Position numbers and translations under genes: made by a program
Source of the DNA: CAYYTU01 sp964474655
GTDB lineage: Bacteria > Chloroflexota > Anaerolineae > B4-G1
NCBI GenBank assembly: GCA_964474655.1
Contig: CAYYTU010000048.1
Span: 1-21,831 of the forward strand
Direction: 5' to 3'
Length of the DNA: 21,831 nucleotides
Shown here: piece after piece, positions 14,759 to 21,831 of the stretch
How the letters are laid out: the number at the start of each line of letters is the position of its first letter
Position numbering within the stretch: position 1 is the first letter of the stretch
Notes under the pieces: model-generated
What the model was told of the DNA's origin: nothing
What the model saw: the letters and a program-made list of their open reading frames with translations, nothing else
Database searches by the model: none

Positions 14759-15740
14759 ATTCACTAGCAGGGGGCGTGGGCGTAAGGCCCTGCGTCGGGG
14801 TCGGCGTGAAGGGTGGCGTCGAGGTTGCGGACGGGTCAGGCGTGGGCGAATCCGACGCCTCGAAGATATCATCCAACAGGAGCTGGAGCTGCACCAAGAA
14901 GGTAGTGAACCGCTCGGTCTGGGCCTGTATCTCCGCTATCTCGTCAGACACAGCGACGAGCTCCTCCTCCAGAACGTCAGTCCGCTGCTCCAACCGATCC
15001 GTTTTCGCATGGAGGTCATCCACCGCCGATTCCACCTGCTCCATGCGAGCCGTCAGCCCCTCCAGATTGTCAAGCCGCCGCCGCAACCCGTCGGTCTGGC
15101 CGCGTAACGAATCAAGGTCGGCCGCCAGGCCGTCCACCTGACCGCGCATCTCCCGAACCGCAGGGCTGTTTCCGATCACGAGCGAGCCATTGATACCGAC
15201 GAGGACAACGAGCGCGAAGATCATGCCCAACAAGCCGCCCAGCAAGGCCGACCAAAGCCAGATCCAGCCGACATCTCCGGAGAAGAGCCCCGCTTTCGAT
15301 CTGGAAGGAGGCACCGACGGCGATTCATCCTGGGGCTCCTCCGCAAGAGAAACCTCCGCCTCATCACCGTATGGTTCTCCCGTTTCGTCATCGGGCGGCT
15401 CCGCCGAATCCCCCTCCACAGCTGTAGCCGCTTCTGACACAGCGCTTGTCTCGTCCACGGCCTCATCGCCCTCAGTCTTGACTGCTGAGGGCACTGTGAC
15501 CGTCAGACGATCGGCCAAATCCCGATACATACGCTCGCTGATGCCAGGTACGGCCGCGATTTCGACCGGCTCCTCGAAAGGATGAACTGTTTCCCGATAC
15601 TCAACGACCCTCCCAGCCAGGGTCGGGCCGATGCCCGGAAGCGTCTCCAGTTCCTCCGTGGTGGCAGAATTGAGATCCACCAGAAGGCGCGATTCTTCGT
15701 CCGCTACCCTTTCTGACGTCGCCTGACTTTCAGATACCAT
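14757..15740 (-). CDS. HhH domain / TM / coiled-coil protein with Pro/Thr tail
   Basis: The product is 327 residues. Residues about 18-80 are a ComEA-like helix-hairpin-helix pair: VDLNSATTEELETLPGIGP, then EIAAVPGISERMYRDLADRL. A long acidic linker (about 88-148) precedes one membrane helix (about 157-183, with Trp at its entry). A coiled coil (about 195-290) and a TPTP-rich tail follow. The HhH half therefore looks cytoplasmic and the coiled coil external, the reverse of ComEA, in which the DNA-binding domain is external. GGGAGG (15748-15753) is 7 nt from this ATG but only 1 nt from the ATG at 15746. It shares architecture with the next gene. It may bind DNA at the membrane, or the HhH may be a protein-interaction motif. 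Confidence 0.75.
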   Translation of the reverse strand: MVSESQATSERVADEESRLLVDLNSATTEELETLPGIGPTLAGRVVEYRETVHPFEEPVEIAAVPGISERMYRDLADRLTVTVPSAVKTEGDEAVDETSAVSEAATAVEGDSAEPPDDETGEPYGDEAEVSLAEEPQDESPSVPPSRSKAGLFSGDVGWIWLWSALLGGLLGMIFALVVLVGINGSLVIGNSPAVREMRGQVDGLAADLDSLRGQTDGLRRRLDNLEGLTARMEQVESAVDDLHAKTDRLEQRTDVLEEELVAVSDEIAEIQAQTERFTTFLVQLQLLLDDIFEASDSPTPDPSATSTPPFTPTPTQGLTPTPPASE

Positions 15741-15746
15741 TATCAT

Positions 15747-15753
15747 ACCTCCC
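15747..15753 (-). promoter_or_regulatory. Start-deciding ribosome site of the HhH gene
   Basis: GGGAGGT on the minus strand lies 6-7 nt from the ATG at 15740 and directly abuts the ATG at 15746. The inner start gives normal spacing. Confidence 0.6.
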
Positions 15754-15780
15754 GTGGCTATTCAGCGCAACTACCATAGC

Positions 15781-15796
15781 CGTGCGATACCGCACG
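15781..15796. other. Short hairpin in SLC13-HhH gap
   Basis: cgtgcg and cgcacg form a perfect 6-bp stem with an ATAC loop in the 128-bp gap between the permease stop and the HhH gene. There is no T-run, so it may be an operator or a transcript-end hairpin rather than an intrinsic terminator. Confidence 0.35.
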
Positions 15797-15874
15797 TAAA
15801 GGGATCCATCTCATCACGCCACCTGCCAGCCACTTGCGAGCACCCAAGAAGTCCAGCGCCCCCACCGAGACGAG

Positions 15875-17695
15875 CTAGAGCGGCCAGAGCCAGAGCAGTA
15901 GCGGCACGGTGACAGCTGTGATCAGCAACTCTAGGGGCAATCCCAAGCGCCAGTAATCGGTGAACTCATAGCCCCCCACGTCAAACACCAATACGTTTGC
16001 CTCGTGGCCAATCGGTGTCAAGAAGGCACACGCCCCCCCGACGGCTACCGCCACCAGGAACGGTTCGATGGAAACGCCCAACCCCTGCGCCACGCTGATC
16101 GCGATGGAGGCCATCAACACCACGGAGGCCGCGTTGTTGACGATATCGGATAACATCATCGTGCCCAGCATAATGATAACCAGCAACATAGCCGGCGAAA
16201 TGACATTCGAGGCGCGCAAAATTTGGTTCGCGATGAGCTGGTCACCACCGGTCTTCTCCAGGGCCATTCCCAGAGAGAGCATAGAACCCAGCAGCACGAC
16301 AATGGGCCATTGGATGTTCCGATAGGCCTCACGCAAGGAAAGCACGCCGCCCACAACCATACCGGCAGCAGCGGCGGTCATCGCCACAGGCACCGGCAGG
16401 ATGTTGAAGCTGGCGGTCACCAAGGCCGCCAGGAAGACCCCAATCCCTACCACGACGTGATGAGGCTCCAGAATAATTTCCCGCTCTGCCAAGGGCAAAA
16501 GACCAAATCTCTGAAGCACGTCGGCCAATCGCTTCTGATGGGTCTGCAGTAACAATACGTCACCCGGCTCCAGATGCGTGGCCCCAACCGGCTGACAAAA
16601 GTCCTCTTCACATCGAGAAATAGCCAACAAGTTGACGCCATAACGGGCCCGCAGATCGAGCTCACGCGCCGTCTTACCCACCATCCTTGAATCGGGGCTT
16701 ACCACTGCCTCCACAGTCTCGACGTCTTCGGAATGCAACCGGGACTTCAGCTCTTCCCAGACATTCGATGGCTTATCAGGCTTCTCGACCTCTTCTTCAA
16801 GCGGCTTAGATTCCGTCAGCTCCACGTCAGTCTCGTGAACAAACTGACGGAGCCCTACCGCCTCGGCCCGCACCAACAGGGTATCCTGGCTCCTGATCCT
16901 CTCGCCGCCGCCCGGCGACGAGATTCGATCTTCATCGCGTATGATAGCCGCAATCCAGATATCTGCGTCGGTCACCGACTTAAGATCGCGCAAGCGGGCC
17001 CCCACCAACACGGAATCCTCCGGCACCCGAACCTCGGAAAAGTAATCCGCCATTGTGAAGTCGCCTTCCAATCTTGTGCCCCCTTCCCGACGCGGGATGA
17101 GACGCCAGCCGACCAGCGCGATAAACGTGACGCCTACCACAGATATCGCCAGCCCAACCGGAGCGAAGGCGAACATCCCAAACCGCTCGCCCATATGCTG
17201 AGCGCGCAGCCCGGATACAATCAGGTTCGTAGGCGTGCCAATGAGCGTGATTAATCCCCCCAGGTGGGAACTGAAGGCCATCGGCAGCAGATAGAGTGAA
17301 GGAGTTCGATCGCTCTTCCGAGCAATCCGGACGGCCACAGGAATGAAGATGGCCAGCGCCGCGATGTTGTTCATAAAGCCAGAACTAAGGATCACCAGCC
17401 CGCACAACACCACCAGCTGCGGGCCGAGGCGATCTCCGACCTTCGCCATCCACTTGGCGACCAGATCTGCCACACCGGTGTTCTGGAGGCCCCGACTGAC
17501 GACCAGCACGGCCGCGATAGTGACGACCGCCGGGTGTCCAAACCCCGCGAACGCCTCCTCGACGGAGACGGTCCCCAGGATCACCAGCAGCAACATTCCA
17601 ATCAGGGCCACCAGATCATAGCGCCAGATCTCAAAGGCCAGCATCACCAGGGTGAGCCCGATAACGGCGTAAACCAATCCTTGTTCAAAAGTCAA
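15875..17695 (-). CDS. SLC13/DASS-type permease with two TrkA-C domains
   Basis: The product is 606 residues. The two inverted halves of the divalent anion:Na+ symporter fold are visible. Half one has Asn109-Asn110 in MNNIAALAIF and TPTN (154-157). Half two has NNAASVVLMASI and TPIGHEANVLVF near 525 and 565. Between them lie two RCK_C/TrkA-C domains: about 220-300 (VRVPEDSVLVGARLRDL) and 330-405 (AVVSPDSRMVGKTARELDL), regulatory ligand-binding modules. It probably imports sulfate or dicarboxylates with Na+, but the substrate cannot be read from sequence. The start is TTG at 17695 with AGGAGG 5-6 nt upstream. It stands alone, separated from the hydrogenase protease by a MITE-like repeat. Confidence 0.9.
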   Translation of the reverse strand: MTFEQGLVYAVIGLTLVMLAFEIWRYDLVALIGMLLLVILGTVSVEEAFAGFGHPAVVTIAAVLVVSRGLQNTGVADLVAKWMAKVGDRLGPQLVVLCGLVILSSGFMNNIAALAIFIPVAVRIARKSDRTPSLYLLPMAFSSHLGGLITLIGTPTNLIVSGLRAQHMGERFGMFAFAPVGLAISVVGVTFIALVGWRLIPRREGGTRLEGDFTMADYFSEVRVPEDSVLVGARLRDLKSVTDADIWIAAIIRDEDRISSPGGGERIRSQDTLLVRAEAVGLRQFVHETDVELTESKPLEEEVEKPDKPSNVWEELKSRLHSEDVETVEAVVSPDSRMVGKTARELDLRARYGVNLLAISRCEEDFCQPVGATHLEPGDVLLLQTHQKRLADVLQRFGLLPLAEREIILEPHHVVVGIGVFLAALVTASFNILPVPVAMTAAAAGMVVGGVLSLREAYRNIQWPIVVLLGSMLSLGMALEKTGGDQLIANQILRASNVISPAMLLVIIMLGTMMLSDIVNNAASVVLMASIAISVAQGLGVSIEPFLVAVAVGGACAFLTPIGHEANVLVFDVGGYEFTDYWRLGLPLELLITAVTVPLLLWLWPL

Positions 17696-17725
17696 GATAA
17701 CCTCCTATCCTCGGAGTGATTATAA

Positions 17726-17880
17726 CTAAGCTACGACGAGCGCTAAACCAGACTTCCGAAGTCTGCTTTCCGGGTAACAAACCGGCCCAGGACTGCCTCT
17801 TGGATTGAATAGGTTGCCATTTGAAAGTAACCTTGGAGACTTCAGAAGCCTATCGGGCCGAAACCTCGTTGTAGTACTAA
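17726..17880. repeat. MITE-like repeat, copy B
   Basis: The outer ends ctaagctacgacgag (17726-17740) and ctcgttgtagtactaa (17865-17880) are inverted copies of each other with a few mismatches. Inside them are agacttccgaagtct (17750-17764, itself almost a perfect palindrome) and a degenerate partner at 17836-17851. The reverse complement aligns with copy A. No ORF is present. The right end overlaps the last codon and the TAG stop of the hydrogenase protease gene. Confidence 0.7.
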
Positions 17881-18389
17881 CCGACCTCTTGAGATAGCTC
17901 ACCCACGCGCTCGGTGGCTTCCGCGCCGTTTCCCTCCAGTTCGGCGAGAACCACATCCACTGCGCGAGGGATGGCCTCCTCCACGGCGGGCGTACACTGC
18001 TCGCCAAAGTTCAACACATCCTCCACTTCGATGGCCACGATGACGAAATCCTCGTCGGCGGGCAACCTCATCCCCATCCCTCGCCCCAGCGCCAGCGCGC
18101 CGGGCAGCGACAGATCGTGCGATGACCCGGAGTGGAGCGTAAGCCTCAAGTCCTGCGGGGATAGACGCCGAATTTCGCCAGGCTCGCCTTCGGGAGTCTG
18201 AATCGCGTCCACCATTACCACCCGCTCGTAGCCCTTGATGACATCGAGGATACGTAGGCCTCCCACGCTTCCCACGTCAAAGTCCACCTCATCCTGCTGG
18301 AAGCGCTTGGCCACCTCACGAACGACGTAAATCCCAATCCCATCGTCGCACAAGATGGTGTTTCCCATCCCCAGTACCAACGTTCTCAA
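17877..18389 (-). CDS. [NiFe] hydrogenase maturation protease (HycI/HyaD family)
   Basis: The endopeptidase cleaves the C-terminal tail of the hydrogenase large subunit after nickel insertion. The 170-residue product fits peptidase family M52/A31. The N-terminus is RTLVLGMGNTILCDDGIG, with Asp at the first nickel ligand position. VVMVDAI holds the second acidic ligand, and SGSSHDLSLPGAL holds the histidine ligand. The start is TTG at 18389 with GAGGG upstream, because the conserved N-terminus begins exactly there. It follows the hydrogenase operon by 174 bp, but an intrinsic terminator lies between, so it may have its own promoter or depend on readthrough. The final codons and stop fall in repeat copy B, and the C-terminal residues after about 155 look unconserved. 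Confidence 0.9.
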   Translation of the reverse strand: MRTLVLGMGNTILCDDGIGIYVVREVAKRFQQDEVDFDVGSVGGLRILDVIKGYERVVMVDAIQTPEGEPGEIRRLSPQDLRLTLHSGSSHDLSLPGALALGRGMGMRLPADEDFVIVAIEVEDVLNFGEQCTPAVEEAIPRAVDVVLAELEGNGAEATERVGELSQEVG

Positions 18390-18466
18390 GGTGTCCCTCT
18401 CATTCTCGCTCTACAATGATACCAAGTGACTAACTCGCTTCTGGCAGGTCAAATCCAAAACCGACC

Positions 18467-18522
18467 AAAAAAAGAGTAGGTGGTGTTGACAAGTTCGTCT
18501 ACAGACCAACTTGTCAACCACC
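18467..18522 (-). terminator. Intrinsic terminator of the hydrogenase operon
   Basis: Read on the minus strand, arms at 18503-18522 and 18479-18500 pair over about 20 bp (core tgacaagtt, with one 2-nt bulge and one mismatch) around a short loop. Seven U residues (18467-18473) follow within about 6 nt. It lies 41 bp after the large-subunit stop and well before the protease gene. Confidence 0.75.
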
Positions 18523-18563
18523 AACCTCCCCTTATTGAATTCCTCTTTTAACAGGCCTGGCGA

Positions 18564-20030
18564 CTACTCCATATTCTGTCGCAAGACCTCCACGACATCG
18601 CCCTGGGCATCACGGATGCGCACCTCAAGGGGCATCTGGCCCGGCAAAGTGTGCGTGGCACAGCCGAAGCAGGGGTCATAGGAGCGGAAGGCCATCTCCA
18701 CCTTGTTCAGGGCGCCCTCGTGCACATCACCGTCGTGGATCAGCGCTTGGGCCGCCTTCTTGATGGAGATCGAAATCGGCGCGTAGTTGTTAGTCGTGCC
18801 GACGACCAAGTTGCACTTCTCCACGATTCCCTTCTCATCGGTCTTGTAGTGATGGGTCAGCGTACCACGTGGCGCCTCGACGATGCCCACGCCCTCATCG
18901 GGCACCTCAGTGGGCACCACCCGCACTTCCGGATCGGTGATCTGCGGATCAGTCGCCAGCTCGACCAGGCGCTCGGCCGCGTAGAGCAGCTCGACCAGGC
19001 GCGCCCAATGGGTGGCCAGGGTGCCGTGACCGGGCTTGCCGCCCAGCGTCTCGTAGAACTCCTCGTAGGCCTCCTGAGCCTTGGGCGTGGTCATACCATC
19101 GGCGGCGTTGAGCCGAGAGAGAGGCGTGGCCTGATAGACGCCGCTATCCATCCCGGTCGTGAAGCCCTTCCAGCCCACATCCTTCAGATAGGGGAACTTG
19201 AGATAGGTCCAGGGCTCGACGTGCTCGGCGATTATGTCCAGGTACTCATCCGGGGAGTACTTGACGAACTCGTTGCCCTCGGGATCCACGACGCGCACTT
19301 TCCCGTCGTAGAAGTTGACGTTATTGTCCTCGTCAACCAGCCCCATATAGTACATCGGCGTGGTGAAGGCATCGGAGAGGATCATCTCCCGATACTCGTC
19401 GTTGCCAAGCACCGCATCCTTGAAGAGTTCCAGGCCGAAGAGGCCGAACTCGACCAGGTCATGGCCCCACTCCTCGATCTGGGCCCGCTCCTCCTCATTG
19501 ATGGCCTTGCTCATCCCGCCCGGCAGGGCGCTGATGGGATGAATCGTCTTCCCGCCCAGCATCCCCACGATGTCCATCGCTTTTCCGCGGGACTCGATCA
19601 CCTTGCCGCCCGTCTCCACGCCTACCTTGTGGATCAGGCCCAAGATGTTACGCTCGGCTGGGGGCGCCTCTGGCCCAACAATGAAGTCCGGGGCCGCCAG
19701 GATGTAGAAGTGGACTGTGTGATCGGCGACGTAGAAGGCGGAATAGAGCAACTCCCGCAACATCTTACCGGCTGGAGGTAGCTCGACGTTATAAACCGCG
19801 TCGCAGGCCTTCGCCGAGGCCATCAGGTGCGCCTCCGGACAGACGCCACAGATGCGCGGGGTGATACGTGGTAGCTCTTCCACCGGGCGTCCTTCAGAGA
19901 ACTTCTCAAAACCACGCAATTCCGGGATCACCAGGTAAGCGTTGGCGACGTTTCCCTCATCGTCCAGGAAAATATCGATCTTACCGTGTCCCTCTAAGCG
20001 TGTGATGGGATCAATACTGATCTTTTTCAT
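18564..20030 (-). CDS. mvhA: [NiFe] hydrogenase large subunit (MvhA-like, group 3)
   Basis: This subunit holds the NiFe active site that splits H2. It is 488 residues from ATG 20030. The L1 motif RICGVCPEAH (59-68) and the L2 motif DPCFGCATH (452-460) give the four nickel-ligating cysteines, Cys61, Cys64, Cys454 and Cys457. A 28-residue tail after His460 would be removed by the protease encoded downstream. The ISIDPITRLEGHGKI N-terminus is standard. The long upstream extension of the frame is out-of-gene sequence, since the ATG at 20030 overlaps the small-subunit stop by 4 nt (ATGA). The architecture and partners point to the cytosolic group 3c Mvh type; group 3b or 3d is less likely because HoxFU- or HydB-like partners are absent. 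Confidence 0.95.
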   Translation of the reverse strand: MKKISIDPITRLEGHGKIDIFLDDEGNVANAYLVIPELRGFEKFSEGRPVEELPRITPRICGVCPEAHLMASAKACDAVYNVELPPAGKMLRELLYSAFYVADHTVHFYILAAPDFIVGPEAPPAERNILGLIHKVGVETGGKVIESRGKAMDIVGMLGGKTIHPISALPGGMSKAINEEERAQIEEWGHDLVEFGLFGLELFKDAVLGNDEYREMILSDAFTTPMYYMGLVDEDNNVNFYDGKVRVVDPEGNEFVKYSPDEYLDIIAEHVEPWTYLKFPYLKDVGWKGFTTGMDSGVYQATPLSRLNAADGMTTPKAQEAYEEFYETLGGKPGHGTLATHWARLVELLYAAERLVELATDPQITDPEVRVVPTEVPDEGVGIVEAPRGTLTHHYKTDEKGIVEKCNLVVGTTNNYAPISISIKKAAQALIHDGDVHEGALNKVEMAFRSYDPCFGCATHTLPGQMPLEVRIRDAQGDVVEVLRQNME

Positions 20031-21004
20031 TCGACTTCCTCCAACTTCTTTCGATGCAACAACGAGGCGGGCAGGCCAAACCGATAGAAGGTACCTACCG
20101 GATCGACCACCTCGCTCACGATGCGAGCCGCCTCTTCCTCCGTATCGGCGTCCACGACCGAGGCGACCGCCGAGAGGAGAGCCGCACCCTGATCGACGAC
20201 GTTCGGCGCGGGACCATAGCAGCCTCTGCAGGGCATACCCACTTTCATGCACAGCCCACCACAGCCGGCCCGTGTCGCCGGCCCGGCGCAGATGATGCCC
20301 TGGTCAAAGAGACAACGATCCTCGGGGATGATCTCGTGCGGGCGATAGAACTTCTCAACCCGCTTCTCCTCACGGTTATACTCGCACTCGTCGCAAACCG
20401 TCTTGTTCGGGCTGGCCCCCACCACGCTACCCTTGGCGGGTAGATTGCCGCCCAGTATGGCCTCGACTACGGCCCAGATCTGCGGGGCCTGCGGCGGGCA
20501 ACCGGGCACGAAGTAATCGACATCCTCCACCTGGCTCAGTGTCTTGACGGTGTTGTAGAAGGTTGGGATGTCCACCTCGCCCTCGGGCATCTCGTAAGAT
20601 GTCTGGGGGAAAATACCATCCGGGTTGTCCATGGATGGCGTCTTCAGGTAGACCCGCTCGAAGATGGACTGTCGGTCGTACATGTTGCCCAGGCCAGGGA
20701 TGCACCCTTCGTGCGCGCACGACCCAAAGGCGACTAATACCTTCGACTTCTCGCGCAGCAGGTGAGCCATCTCCTCGTTTTCGCTGCTGCGGATAGCGCC
20801 GTTGAACAGGCAGACGTCGATGTGCCCATCGGGCATCGCCTCGACGTCCTTGTACTTGAAGTCCATCGCACAGGGCCAGAAGAGAATATCAGCCGCGGCG
20901 TCCAGGTCGAGTATCTTTTCCCGCAACTCGACGATGGCAATCTCACATCCACCACAGGAGGCGGCCCAGTAGAGTCCTAACTTTAGCTTTCCATTGTCTG
21001 ACAT
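20027..21004 (-). CDS. mvhG: [NiFe] hydrogenase small subunit (MvhG-like)
   Basis: This subunit carries three iron-sulfur clusters that relay electrons from the NiFe site to MvhD. It is 325 residues from ATG 21004. The proximal-cluster motifs are SCGGCE (Cys17, Cys20), FGSCAHEGCIPG and VPGCPPQAP. The C-terminal half has a cysteine-rich block, from CDECEYNREEK to GGLCMKVGMPCRGCYGP, for the medial and distal clusters. No Tat signal peptide is present, so the enzyme is cytoplasmic. The AAGGAGG ribosome site lies 9 nt upstream, inside the last codons of mvhD. The MALS start at 21055 lies within mvhD and is rejected. It is coupled to the large subunit through a 4-nt overlap. Confidence 0.95.
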   Translation of the reverse strand: MSDNGKLKLGLYWAASCGGCEIAIVELREKILDLDAAADILFWPCAMDFKYKDVEAMPDGHIDVCLFNGAIRSSENEEMAHLLREKSKVLVAFGSCAHEGCIPGLGNMYDRQSIFERVYLKTPSMDNPDGIFPQTSYEMPEGEVDIPTFYNTVKTLSQVEDVDYFVPGCPPQAPQIWAVVEAILGGNLPAKGSVVGASPNKTVCDECEYNREEKRVEKFYRPHEIIPEDRCLFDQGIICAGPATRAGCGGLCMKVGMPCRGCYGPAPNVVDQGAALLSAVASVVDADTEEEAARIVSEVVDPVGTFYRFGLPASLLHRKKLEEVE

Positions 21005-21008
21005 CGGG

Positions 21009-21455
21009 CTAATCCTCCTTGCTCTGCAACTGATGATCCCAATCGAGAGGGCCAAGGCTGCGTACTTGTTCGGTGAACTCGTTTACCAGCTTGGCCCATA
21101 TGGGAGCCTCCGCGCCGGAGATCCAACCCCAGTGAAAGCGCCCTTCTTCGATACCGTATTGCTGCAACAATGCCTCCACCATGGGCATCCGGCGGAACGT
21201 CTTGAAGTTGCCGGTGCTATAGTGACAATCTCCTGGCGGATGACAACCGGAGACGATCACCCCATCAGCTCCTTCGACGAAGGCCTTGAGGATGAAAGAG
21301 GGATCCACGCGCCCCGAGCACATCACCCGAACGATGTCCACGTTGGGCGCCTGCTTCATTCGACTCACCCCAGCCGTATCAGCAGCGGCGTAAGTGCACC
21401 AATTACAGAGAAAACCAACAATTCGCGGTTCAAAGCCATTTCCGTTATCGCTCAT
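21009..21455 (-). CDS. mvhD: MvhD/FlpD iron-sulfur electron-transfer subunit
   Basis: This small [2Fe-2S] protein connects the hydrogenase to HdrA. The 148-residue product is the usual size of the FlpD/MvhD family. Conserved cysteines are Cys17 and Cys20 in GFLCNWCTY, Cys46 in VMCSGRVD, and Cys71 and Cys77 in SGCHPPGDCHY. MvhD proteins are specific to Hdr-linked systems, which makes this gene the main reason for assigning the hydrogenase to the Mvh/Hdr type. The ATG at 21455 overlaps the hdrA stop by 4 nt (ATGA), and the stop lies 4 bp before the mvhG start. The four genes therefore form one tightly coupled transcription unit. Confidence 0.93.
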   Translation of the reverse strand: MSDNGNGFEPRIVGFLCNWCTYAAADTAGVSRMKQAPNVDIVRVMCSGRVDPSFILKAFVEGADGVIVSGCHPPGDCHYSTGNFKTFRRMPMVEALLQQYGIEEGRFHWGWISGAEAPIWAKLVNEFTEQVRSLGPLDWDHQLQSKED

Positions 21456-21831
21456 GATTCTACCCTTTCAACTTCAGCTTCGACTGGCTCTTCCTCGGGC
21501 ATTCGGAACAAGCCTTCGATCTGAGCCATGATCTGCTGTGTGGTGAAGTGCTTGGCCGTGATAGCACCAGCCGGGCAGGCCGCCACACACGTGCCACATC
21601 CCTTACAAAGCGCCTCGTTCACCCGGGCCACATTCTCCTCGTCGATGAAGCTGATGGCATCGTAGGGGCAAAGCGTGATGCAGGTCTTGCAGGCCGAGCA
21701 CAAATCCTCGTCCACCACAGCCACCTGCGGGGAGATGGTGAGCGGTGGCAGGGTGACGTCGAAGACCACCACCTCCTGGAGCTCCCCGCGCCAGGCCATC
21801 AGGCCCACGCCCAGGGCCATGATCACGAGCG
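21452..21831 (-). CDS. hdrA: HdrA-like protein, C-terminus (cut by window edge)
   Basis: Only the last 126 or so residues are in the window. The frame has no stop up to base 21831, so the gene starts beyond it. Two ferredoxin-type 4Fe-4S motifs are present: CSACKTCITLCPYD and CKGCGTCVAACPAG. The second is followed by AITAKHFTTQQIMAQIEGLF, a typical HdrA ending. HdrA carries the FAD that bifurcates or confurcates electrons between H2, ferredoxin and a third partner. The piece before the clusters (VVVFDVTLPP) is less typical, so the full protein should be checked for the FAD domain. It could instead be another HdrA-like fusion. No HdrB or HdrC gene is within the window. Confidence 0.85.
   Translation of the reverse strand, partial: LVIMALGVGLMAWRGELQEVVVFDVTLPPLTISPQVAVVDEDLCSACKTCITLCPYDAISFIDEENVARVNEALCKGCGTCVAACPAGAITAKHFTTQQIMAQIEGLFRMPEEEPVEAEVERVES

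Noticed and set aside
18651..19781. 376-residue ORF antisense to the hydrogenase large subunit
   Set aside because: It is an open antisense frame created by GC-rich codon use. The minus strand clearly encodes the NiFe large subunit across the whole stretch.
20031..20252. N-terminal extension of the hydrogenase large subunit
   Set aside because: The added sequence is the small-subunit gene read out of frame. The family N-terminus starts at the ATG at 20030, which overlaps the small-subunit stop.

Overview
The window is bacterial, moderately GC-rich, and best explained as a chromosomal piece of a Chloroflexota bacterium of the Anaerolineae type. This assignment is an inference. It rests on the set of small DUF membrane proteins, Pro/Thr-rich C-terminal tails, a DUF2723 glycosyltransferase, frequent GTG/TTG starts and an Mvh/Hdr-type hydrogenase. 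No rRNA, tRNA, CRISPR array or transposase gene was seen.

Layout. (1) Positions 1-754 are almost gene-free. They hold a four-copy 22-bp direct-repeat array, a duplicated promoter-like box before a possible 28-residue ORF, several hairpins and a MITE-like repeat. (2) Positions 755-3641 (minus strand) encode four small integral-membrane proteins (DUF4190, DUF4126, DUF4013, DUF2085), interrupted by a second repeat copy and an inverted-repeat region. (3) Positions 3683-5928 (plus) are a purine salvage operon, xpt-guaA, which converts xanthine to XMP and then GMP. It is divergent from DUF2085, with overlapping regulatory space. (4) Positions 5975-9336 (plus) are a translationally coupled pair: a degenerate PP2C-like/TM/beta-propeller protein and a CFA-synthase-family methyltransferase resembling plant coclaurine N-methyltransferases. 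(5) Positions 9365-15740 (minus) encode a cNMP-binding-like/PH membrane protein, a DUF2723 glycosyltransferase, and two TM/coiled-coil proteins with Pro/Thr tails, one carrying a helix-hairpin-helix domain. (6) Positions 15875-17695 (minus) encode an SLC13/DASS-type permease with two TrkA-C domains. (7) Positions 17877-21831 (minus) are the hydrogenase locus: HdrA C-terminus (cut by the window edge), MvhD, small subunit, large subunit, an intrinsic terminator, then a hydrogenase maturation protease.

How the genes work together. The hydrogenase genes are tightly packed (4-nt ATGA overlaps) and encode a soluble group 3c-like MvhADG/HdrA module. Such modules pass electrons from H2 through MvhD to the HdrA flavin, usually for flavin-based electron bifurcation to ferredoxin and a second acceptor. 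The large subunit still has its cleavable C-terminal tail, and the endopeptidase that should remove it is encoded next door. The xpt-guaA pair forms a two-step route to GMP. The remaining genes are mostly envelope or membrane proteins without an assigned pathway. The best candidates for undescribed biology are the pseudo-phosphatase/propeller plus methyltransferase pair and the HhH-TM-coiled-coil/DUF2723 cluster.
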